The notes beneath the pieces were generated by a model. It was given only the letters and a program-made list of their open reading frames with translations. It did no database searches and was not told the DNA's origin. Source: Apostichopus japonicus (Eukaryota; Echinodermata; Holothuroidea; Aspidochirotida; Stichopodidae). Taken from it: a stretch of 64,000 nucleotides of DNA. Below are positions 55,501 to 64,000 of this stretch, one piece after another; the first letter of the stretch is position 1; each line of letters opens with the position of its first letter. The position numbers and the translations under genes were made by a program. Where the stretch lies: the NCBI RefSeq assembly GCF_037975245.1, contig NC_092568.1:34690501-34754500 (forward strand). The letters are read 5' to 3'.

Positions 55501-55792
55501 TAAACCGATCAAGTGAGTCCAGATATTTTTTATTTACTGGATTTTTTTCCACCAGCGGGGGAGGGGTTGGTGCAGCATGTGAAAGCTACGATCTCCGATC
55601 GTTTTCAGTCGAGACACTGAAACATTAAGCTGGTTAAAATATTGCGATTTAGATGGCCTCCAAGTCAGATTTACAATATTTAATCAACCTAGTAGGCATG
55701 GGATCGAGACAACAGTGTTTAGATACAAGTCCTAATATAATACACAACTTCTACCAATAATTTACAGAATGTTGAAAGAATCTCATTGTAGT

Positions 55793-56074
55793 CAGGCGCG
55801 TAGTGAGGAATTTCACAAGGGAGGGGCGAACCTGTAGGCAAATTATTAGAGCCTTAGATTCGGCATTGGAACCTATCTAAGCGTAGCGCCACCATTAGTT
55901 GGCGCGAAGGGTGCATGAAAATTTTGGACGGAAATTGCTGGAAATTGCACTTCCCAGGCATCTAAGCATTCATTTTCTAGTTTGAAATTACTAGCGATAT
56001 CATAAAAACGTACAAAAAAATATGCTCAAGGGGGGGTGGGCGGTCTCCCCCTTCGCCCCCTGGCTACGCGCCTG
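55793..56074. mobile_element. Complete short TIR element with the CTATCTAAGCG block
   Basis: Ends CAGGCGCGTAG and CTACGCGCCTG; 282 bp. Flanks 55785-55792 ATTGTAGT and 56075-56082 GTTGTAGT agree at seven of eight bases, as expected for hAT. Conserved block at 55873. Non-coding. Confidence 0.85.
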
Positions 56075-56189
56075 GTTGTAGTAGTGTCAAGCAGTGTAGG
56101 ATGGTCGTTCGTAGGCAAGACATGATGCTTGCTCAAATGTCTTCAATTTTCTCACTTAAAATATTTGCAAATTTGTCTGGTAATTCATT

Positions 56190-56340
56190 ACGAGTTCAAC
56201 CGGTTAGCCGTCGCTTGGTTTAAGCTCAGAAGAAAACGGCGATTTTCCGCGTAGCAAGCAATCTTCGTGAATCACATGATTCCCGGAAAGTCGCCGTTTT
56301 TTCAATATAAACCAAGCGAGGGCTAACTAAGTTGAACTCT
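56190..56340. repeat. Imperfect hairpin, about 55-bp arms
   Basis: GAGTTCAACCGGTTAGCCGT with CGCTTGGTTTA pairs with TAAACCAAGCGAGGGCTAAC and AAGTTGAACTC; the inner stem AACGGCGA/TCGCCGTT. Loop about 35 bases. Foldback or MITE-like. Confidence 0.8.
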
Positions 56341-56879
56341 TAATGTGTGGTAATAGTTACGTTGATTGGTAAACACGACGGGGATAGAGATCAATCTCCT
56401 CTAACTTCACTGTTTACAATTAAAACGGCGTTTGGTTGTTTTCAGCAATTCTGTTCGGAGAAAAAGACTAACTGGATTCAAACATCAATGGAGAAACTTT
56501 TCTACATTGGTCTAGTAAATTTCTTTGTCGACGGTTACTATTGACTTACTGTACTTTATCTCGAGATTTCTTCAGATTGTCTGTTTAGTCACTATTTTAT
56601 CCGTTAGCAATGGTGCAGGGGAGGGGAGGGAGAGGAGAGGGGAGAGGGAAGGAAGGGAGGGGAAGGGAAGACGGAGTGGTGCGAAACAAGCTTACGGAGC
56701 ATGATTATCCAAAACGTTAATAAGTGTATTGTTATAGTCATTAATACTGCTATCAATGTCACCATCACAAGATGGATTATCCAAATGAAAACTGACATCA
56801 TCACAGGTAAGAAATGTATCGTGTGTAGTGCACACATTCAGGAAACGATGAAATTCGGTCTGAAATAATGATAAAGTGA

Positions 56880-57490
56880 AACCGGAGGAGGGCAGTAAAT
56901 AGAAAACAGTTTGAAAAGAACATCCTGCACTCATCCGTCGATATCGCAGTAGCTCAGACTTACTGGAGACAGGCTTTCCCATAATTGGTATGAAACCAAC
57001 ACACTGAGAAACACATCCCATCAGTAATGATCAGCCAATCGTTCGTACCAGCTTCCATAACAACAACAAGACATTCGAAATTTCAGGTCTTGTATTAAAG
57101 TCCTCAATCGATATCACATTAGCGCAGTGAAACCGTTTCTCCGTGAATGAGGAGGGCGGTAAATAGAAAACAGTTGCAAAAGAACATCCTGCACTCATCG
57201 ATATCGCAGTAGCTCAGACTTATTGTAGACCGGCTTTCCCTGAATTGGCATAGAAACCAACACACTGAGAAACACATCCCATCAGTTATGATCAGCCAAT
57301 CGTTGATACCATGCAGCTTCCATAACAGCAACAAGACATTCGAATTTTCAGTTTTTTTATTACGAGTCCTCAATCGATATCGCAGTACCCCAGACTTACT
57401 GTAGACATTATGCTTTCCCTGAACTGGCATAGAAACCAACAAACTGAGAAATATGATCAGCCAACCGTTCGTACCAGCGTCCATAGCAAC
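56880..57490. repeat. Three diverged tandem copies of a about 260-bp unit
   Basis: ATATCGCAGT landmarks at 56941, 57201 and 57377. Copies share GTAAATAGAAAACAGTT, CAGCCAATCGTT and CATAACA.CAACAAGACATTC. The third copy is shorter. No coding content recognised. Confidence 0.85.
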
Positions 57491-58781
57491 AGCACCGCAT
57501 CTCGTGAAGCAGTTACACAGATACCGATTCGCGAAAAAGGATTCAGTAGTAAAAATAACACATTTTCCATAATAAACGATAACAGATCTAGAAAATGTCC
57601 AAATTGTACGGTAAGTAAACACAATATCACAGGACGTAAGAAACACAATACACATAAGTAGAGTGAAAATGGAATGTAGGTGTAGCCATCAGAAATATGA
57701 CAAAAGGCAGCCTGCACAATTATCACCTGTGGGGCAGCTAAAACAGCTATCACCCTCCCCACCCCTCCCCCTACCCCCCCCCCCCCCCGCCGAATGCACA
57801 CATACGTTTCGTACTAGGATACACTCTACAGTGTTGCTAGATCATTCAGGCTTACCTCATATTCTTTGAACTATCTAAGGAAATACACACTACAGAGGAA
57901 ATAGCCGTATACTTAAAATGTAGCAAGATTACTATAGGTTCTCATTTACTTGGCTATTACGCACAAACAAAACTTATCAATTCCAATGTGAAAGAGAACC
58001 TGCAATACTTACGGCGCTTCCTTTCTATGCCACTAATTATATACAAACTCAGAATTGTGAATATTTCGTTTACCGTTTAAGTGGCAAGCTATAGGAGTAG
58101 AATCTTGTAGTGACATTTGCTTTCTGTGCAGAATTTAACTGCGAACATGTGCCAGTTTCACAATCTGTACAAGCTTATATTTGGTGCTGCCAGTGGTGTA
58201 TGCATTGTATTAGGAAGCTGCTACGAATCCCTTTATGCTTCGATAGTATATACGTCTTCATCTCCCCTGGTAGTGCAGATCTATAGTATACATCTTTAGT
58301 TGAGCCAATAGTTCAGTTCACTATTATATTTTCAAAGGGTTAAAGGAACCCGACAGGAGCTCATTTAAAATCCTATCCATAATGTTTGTGGATGATCTCC
58401 GTCATATCTGAAGCGTCCCATTTTCGATCGGTGTGCATGAAAGCGAGGTAGTCGTACAAATGTTGCTCTCCTTCATCTTCCTGGGAACGCAACCTAGTGT
58501 CCCCATTCGACCTAGTCCTATGCGGGGCTTCCCAGTGGTACATGGATTGAATAAGGAAGCTGACACGAATCCCTTGTAATTCGATATTATATGTTGTCAT
58601 CTTCTTTGCTTGTCAAGATTTATGCTTCCTCAGTGTATGTTAAGTGCTTCCCAATCGGGAATAAGGAAGCTAACATGAGCTCACTTGAAACCCTATCCAT
58701 GTGATGATTGTGGATGGCCTCTGGCCTATACGAAGCGTCTCCTTTTCGATCAGTGTTCAGCGAATAGCGAGCAAGTAGTGT
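57491..58781. other. Intergenic, nothing recognised
   Basis: A C-rich run lies at 57757-57790. Small open frames only. Confidence 0.45.
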
Positions 58782-59250
58782 AACAGGGGGGTAGGAGCCG
58801 GAGGGGGGGGGCACTGGGGGCAAACTATCTAAGCGTAGCGCCACCACGAGTTGGCGCGAAGCGTACAAGAAAATTTTGGCCGAAAATGCCTTCCAGATCG
58901 CTATTTCCAATATAGCAAATGTGCCCTACTGGCAAATAAAATGTGCCCCTTTGGTGAAGAACTGTCTTTTGGATATCTTAAGCCTTTGTTAATTTTAATA
59001 TATTATTTTAATTATATATTTTTAGTCTGTACATGCTATTCTTAAAATGGCATCCCCATATCTATTTGTAGCACGGTTAACAATAAGCAATCTCGATATA
59101 AAAGCATTGATAGCATACTAACACATCATATACATTTAAGTGATATGGCCGGTGTTTATCGGTTTATAGCATAACGAGTGGTGGTTGTGGATTGAGAAAG
59201 TGCCCCTCTGATGTTGTGCCCCCACTTTTTGGAAGCTTCCTGCCCCCCCA
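58782..59250. mobile_element. TIR-type element with CTATCTAAGCG block, right end unclear
   Basis: Left end CAGGGGGGTAGGAGCC; conserved block at 58825 (subtype GCGTAGCGCC...GGCGCGAAGCG). Its right part matches the inverted copy at 44695-44955. No target duplication could be assigned. Confidence 0.65.
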
Positions 59251-59953
59251 TTCATACTCATGGAATCAGCACGTAGCGTCCCTATCCGACATATCTGCAA
59301 CACTGAAGGAGGTGAAAAAATCCAATTCATCATCACCGCCGTGCTATCGTGGTGCTAAAAGTTGTTTTGAAACCATTGAAAGAACAGAACTCTAATAACA
59401 GTTCGCAAACCGAAAATCACTAATTCTATGCGAGAGTCCGCTCAGCAACACCGCATAGCACCAATTGTGGTTCCTAGTGTAGTTTTGACAGGGAGCGGAC
59501 ACTGTAACCTTCACACTCATAACCCCTCCACCCTGCACAATATTTATACGTAGCTTCGAAAGAATGACGTGACTTGTACACACCATTTCAGTCTGACAAG
59601 TCATACCAAACTAAGAAAACACATAGCCTACCGTTTAAAATATAAGTTGAACTTACACTAATTGTTCCGGGATCGTCGTCTAGATATGTCTACCCGTCTG
59701 ATTGTGTATCCAATCACTAAATTTGTCTTGCAAACTCTCACAAAACAATCCTGTCTATCACGTAACAAAGTCTCAGTTGTTCACTTCCTGCTGCAAAAGT
59801 GCTCAATACATAGACGTATAGAGCAAGTACATAATATAGTAAACGTATATGGTAACCTACATCATGTTGTTACTCGAGTTTCACACATCTGCGGCTATCA
59901 TCAGACAACAATACATAACGTGTAGGCCTATGTGAAAATAATATGTATATGAG

Positions 59954-60110
59954 CAGGGGCGTATCCTGGATTTTCTAAAACGGGGGGCGCGAATTACTAT
60001 CTAAGCGGAGCGCCACCTTCGGTTGGCGCGCAGCGTACAAGAAAATTTCTGGTTTTGATACCCCCCAGATCACCGGAAATGACACTTCTCGGGCTTGAAA
60101 ATGACCAACC
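59954..60110. mobile_element. Partial TIR-type element with CTATCTAAGCG block
   Basis: Left end CAGGGGCGTATCCTGG; conserved block at 59997, subtype GCGGAGCGCC. No right end found. Confidence 0.6.
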
Positions 60111-60568
60111 AGATGTACACATTTGCATGAGAACCAAGTATTTCCCAATAGTTATTTCCCCATCCATAACCTTTTTGAAGATTGTCACCAGTTACACATC
60201 ATGTTCGACCTCATCGCATCTCCTGCATGTGGATCATTGCTTTTTGTAGGTGATTCTACGTCGCGGCCCACAATACCCGACAGCCAATGTTGCAAAAATT
60301 TCATCTTTAGACAACCAATATAAAAAACCTCCTTGAACCCCTAACAGACTGGTCAAAATTGCACGAGTAAAGGGAAGTATGATGAAGAATGTTGGTCAGG
60401 AAATTTTCGAAAATTCAGACACAGTTAATTTATTGGTGTACAAATATTGAAACCTCCTATAACGGCTATTATAAAACTTCGTTGAAGGAAATGAAAAGAA
60501 AAACCAGATATTCCCGAAACCGAACACTACACACATAGGTCAAGGAGGCGGGTGGGGGGGGGGGGGTG

Positions 60569-60955
60569 CAGTGGCGGAGCTAGGGGTATTGGTCAGAGGG
60601 GCAAGAATGGACTGTAGGGGCGCTTTCAACACTATCTAAGCGGAGCGCCACTACAGGTTGGCGCGGAGCGTACAGAATTTGTTGAGTAAAGATACTCCCT
60701 AGATCGCCGTAAATGACCCTTTACGGGCCTTTCTAATTTGCAGATAAACGAAGAATAAATAGCCGTTAGAGCATTTTGACAGAAAATTACACCAACAAAA
60801 TGTAACAAATTTCAATAGGTATAGAGAGCGCAATAAAAAAGTCAATAATCGCGAATAAGTAAAAAGTGGTAAAAAGCTGAAAAGGACGCCAGCAGTCCAT
60901 TTGAGTCCGTAGGGGGGGGGATTCGCCCCCTGACTATATGGACGCTCCGCCACTG
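60569..60955. mobile_element. Complete 387-bp TIR element, relative of the outer element at 18478
   Basis: Ends CAGTGGCGGAGC and GCTCCGCCACTG. Lies between G-rich flanks, so the target duplication cannot be judged. Collinear with 18478-18725 joined to 32955-33105. The place where the other copy was split reads GTAACAAA here and ATGACAAA there, so this copy shows the empty site. Conserved block at 60632. Confidence 0.85.
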
Positions 60956-61370
60956 GGGGGGGGGGCTAACGAAATATTTCTTTCTGAAAATTCGAGCAAT
61001 ATGCTGAGAATTTTTCGGCCATTACTAATGTAAAAGAGAGTTTTGACGTAATTGGACCTCCATGCTTTTTCTCCATCTACACAGGACAATTCGTTGTTTA
61101 TATGAGCATCCCGCGGTATACCGCGCAACTTTCAGTGGCCGTACGGTACATGATGGCATGCGATGTAATAACCGATGCTTGCTTATATGATATTGCCATT
61201 AACATGTTGGTTATATTTTTCGGGCAAAGTCGTTACAGCTCCCCAAATCAAATTGGGCTCCTTCGCCTTCGACTACACACAAAGACACTTTTGAGGCTGT
61301 TGATCCTGGAACGCCATTTTCATGCTCACTGATATGATGTGATATCTGCTGTTTGCTTTACAAATTCGAA
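60956..61370. other. Intergenic, nothing recognised
   Basis: Short unassigned stretch between TIR elements. Confidence 0.4.
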
Positions 61371-61610
61371 CAGGCGCGTAGCGAATAATTTGCCAAGGGA
61401 GGGGCGAAGCATGTAGGCAAACTATCTAAGCGTAGCGCCACCACGAGTTGGCGCGAAGCGTACAAGAAAATTTTGGCCGAAAATGCCTTCCAGATCGCTG
61501 GAAATGACACTTCCATTGCCTTCTATGTTGCATCTAAGCATTTTCTATTTCGAATTTATTAGAGATATCATAAAAAAAATATGCTCGGGGGGAGGGGGGC
61601 GGCGGTCGCC
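61371..61610. mobile_element. TIR element with CTATCTAAGCG block, right end lost
   Basis: Left end CAGGCGCGTAG identical to the copy at 55793; conserved block at 61422; similar interior to GGGGGCGGCGGTCGCCCC, then unrelated sequence. Confidence 0.7.
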
Positions 61611-61914
61611 CCATTCCCGAAATGAGTCATGTTCCCCGACGACTCGGTCGAGTTCGAGACCAGCCACAGTTGGTTTCATAGCACAATTGTTTAAGGCGTC
61701 CATACATACACACGCGTTATGATAGACCATACATAGTATATATATATATATATATAGATACATTAGTGAGAGAGGAAAAATGGAAACGTCAAAAATGGAG
61801 TTGTCGGTGTAAGGGGTAGGGTGAGGCACACGCCCATTCCGAAATCCTCGATCCGTCACTTGCTACCCGGCCATGTGTATATAATAGGGTTCAGCGCTGT
61901 AATGATGTCACTGT

Positions 61915-62118
61915 TCCTCTTTCTCTTCCCGGTGTCTTGGCGTTTATCTTCTACTACCTCCTTTTCTCCTTTTTCTCTCCTTCTTTTTCTTTTCCCTTCC
62001 TTCCTCTCCTCCTCCTCTTTTTCCCCTCTTTTTTCCTTTTTTCTTCTCTTTTTTTTTCTTTCCTCTTTTTCTTACCCGGGGGGCGCGCGCCCCCAACGCC
62101 CCCCTGGATACGCGCCTG
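61915..62118. repeat. Pyrimidine tract joined to a TIR-element right end
   Basis: About 150 bases almost only of C and T on the plus strand (61915-62070), then GGGGGGCGCGCGCCCCC and CTGGATACGCGCCTG, a right terminus of the same TIR family. The left partner is not identified. Confidence 0.65.
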
Positions 62119-64000
62119 ATGAGTATATACATGTATGTAAATGAAAAGTGTGTTGTCAATATGAATGGACTTTAGACTTAAACAAATGTTTACCAGATAT
62201 AGTAACTATAGAGATAAGTGTTCAACGTATCGTGATTGAGCGTGCAGCTGGATCATTTGTATAACAAAAGAATGTCAGGCAATCTCATCATTAATGTTTG
62301 GTATCATATACCTTATAATCCATCGAATTATCGACTTTCTCCCTTACAATTTCTCTAATAACAGGAGAAACATCAACACAACGTATCACCTGAGAAAATT
62401 GGAAGTCAAAACAAATAAGTCCAAAATTGGAAGGTATGAAAAGAGCTCAATATTGAAAGTAGATGGTCCAATCTGCTATGTCTCATCTCTCAGAATTTAC
62501 AATGCAAAGTTCCTCTGGAGAAGATTCCAAACTTCTTAAAACGAAGTAACTAATTAGAACAACTTATAAGTATATGGTGTAAAGTACATGCCCCCTCGGT
62601 GATTATCAAATACAGACTGTGGTAGATTTACTAAACGACTGCATTTAATCTATACACAAACATCATACGTTTATATTATTCATCCATATATTTATGTAAT
62701 TTCATAAGATTTACTTACTCCCAGGTTACTGATACATACTAGTGTTAATTTCAGATATTGAATATAACAGACATATATACTCTCGTATACTCACGCGTAT
62801 TGAATGTATTATTTATCTTGTCTTCTCTCTCCTGTACTGAAGCGGGAAAGCGACACATACAACACATTAGCTTATTTCAGTTATGATAGTGAAAAGTTCT
62901 GAAAAAAATACAGAATCGTCATGCACTGATAACGAAAAGTGTCTGGCAAAATTTCACTATCTCCAGTAACTTGTACATGGTATCAATAGCCTTGGAACTA
63001 ATTTTGTGTGGAAATTTTAACTTGATAGCATGAGTTGTAGTTTAATATACGGCAAAATGAAGCATGTCTTTGTTGTACCAAAAACTACTTGTGCTGAGCT
63101 GTAGGTTCTCTCATAGCGAGGGCTCATTTTTAAGAAAATGTTAAGGATTGTTAGGTTGTACAATGAAAGCACTTAAACATTCTTAGTGAGTTGCCTGACG
63201 TGGTACTTCGCACAAATCGTATGCACTACAGTTACTGAATATATGCCCAGGGACTATTATATATGTTATAGTTACGTACGTCCTGCGATTTTCAAACGCT
63301 TGGGAGTTTTAAAACGGAGCGCCTTTCACGAGAGCCGTACGTAAGTATTTAGCCTTGTAGGTGAGTACCGTAACGTTAGGCTAAGCGGGCCATGTCTATC
63401 GGCCTTAGTGAGTAGTCTTACTTTCAACCAGGGACACAAAACCTGTTAGTTGCTCCCTCCTATATTTTGGGGTTAACAAATCCAAAGTACACTCAGTTAC
63501 AGTTAGGCATATGTAAAACATAACAGTTTTTGAATGAATATCTTTATTTCCTTCAAAAACCACAAATTCTTCTCGAAAGAACCAAATCCCAATCCTTTGC
63601 ACAGATGATTGAATTTGTTTGAAAACAAATAAATCATAACAATCAACGCAAAAAATTGTTAACAACGATTCCATTACAGAGATTTTTATGCTAAAAATAG
63701 TCAATGGTGGTTTCTAAATGTACTGTGATTTGCTTGGCTAATAGCCCCCTCATTGACTGGAAGCATTCTTGCATCTATTGTGTTCAATGAACACAAAGGG
63801 TGTTGTTTGTAACTTCATGGTAACTAGTCTACGGCATGCTTCGCGCTTCATAATTCGACAATAATTGTGTTGTTGTATACTAGTTACAGCTTTTATCATT
63901 TGATGTTTTTGTGCACAAGCCAGTGATTGTCAGGGGCGAATATAATAAGTATTGTGCGTTTCTGTATAAAGGTACCTTAAAGTGCATGTTTTCATCGAGT
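62119..64000. other. Unassigned right end of window
   Basis: Contains the inverted dispersed repeat at 62980-63110. No gene, RNA or promoter otherwise recognised; short open frames lack homology or splice context. Confidence 0.45.
62980..63110 (-). repeat. Dispersed repeat, copy 2 (inverted)
   Basis: Reverse complement matches 48300-48450, including ACAACAAAGACATGCTT, TATTAAACTACAACTCATG and CAAGTTAAAA.TTCCACACAA. Confidence 0.75.

Noticed and set aside
61821..62144. Ser/Phe/Leu-rich frames
   Set aside because: Translation of the pyrimidine tract.

Overview
This window is metazoan nuclear DNA: about 60% A+T, genes split by GT-AG introns, and densely filled with eukaryotic transposons. Two conserved genes (PPP2R3C and a POMGNT2-like gene), invertebrate-style SINE/LINE tails, Penelope, hAT, LTR and integrase-type DNA elements suggest a marine invertebrate deuterostome. 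I suspect an echinoderm, possibly a sea cucumber, but this is a judgement from repeat style and not a proven identification.

Layout. 1-14 kb: minus-strand gene for the PP2A regulatory subunit B'' gamma (PPP2R3C). Eight coding exons are visible; the last roughly 120 residues lie beyond the left edge. Its introns hold an interrupted SINE, a 26-bp minisatellite, two hAT-type elements with perfect 8-bp target duplications and a 57-bp near-perfect palindrome. 14-18 kb: a LINE reverse-transcriptase remnant and a long hairpin, otherwise apparently empty. 18.5-33.1 kb: a four-level nest of mobile elements. A short hAT-type element (target duplication AGTAAGGG) was split by a larger hAT element (target duplication ATGACAAA) that carries a transposase gene. 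That element was in turn entered by a small TIR element and by a complete 9.2-kb Ty3-type LTR retrotransposon whose LTRs look identical. 33-35 kb: SINE-like repeats, TA tracts and a collapsed Ty3-type remnant. 36-37.4 kb: an intact single-exon POMGNT2-like glycosyltransferase gene on the minus strand, with its 3' end duplicated in tandem downstream. 39 kb: a frameshifted THAP domain behind promoter-like motifs.

40.2-46.5 kb: a decayed DNA transposon with TGTNR-type ends, a CCGG target duplication and a broken, intron-containing integrase-like transposase; it looks like a Ginger-type element. 47.5-52.4 kb: a putative TIR element with TA target duplication that contains a Harbinger fragment. 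52.6-53.9 kb: a Penelope element remnant (RT plus GIY-YIG). 54.2-55.2 kb: a compact two-exon gene for a 111-residue protein that is almost only a death domain. 55.8-62.1 kb: a cluster of short TIR elements that share one conserved subterminal block, CTATCTAAGCG plus a GCGCC/GGCGC stem. The same block lies near the end of the transposase-bearing hAT element at 18.7 kb, so that element is a plausible source of their mobility. 62.1-64 kb: mostly unassigned.

The host genes do not form a pathway. The main story is the layered transposon history, with target duplications that allow the order of insertion to be read.
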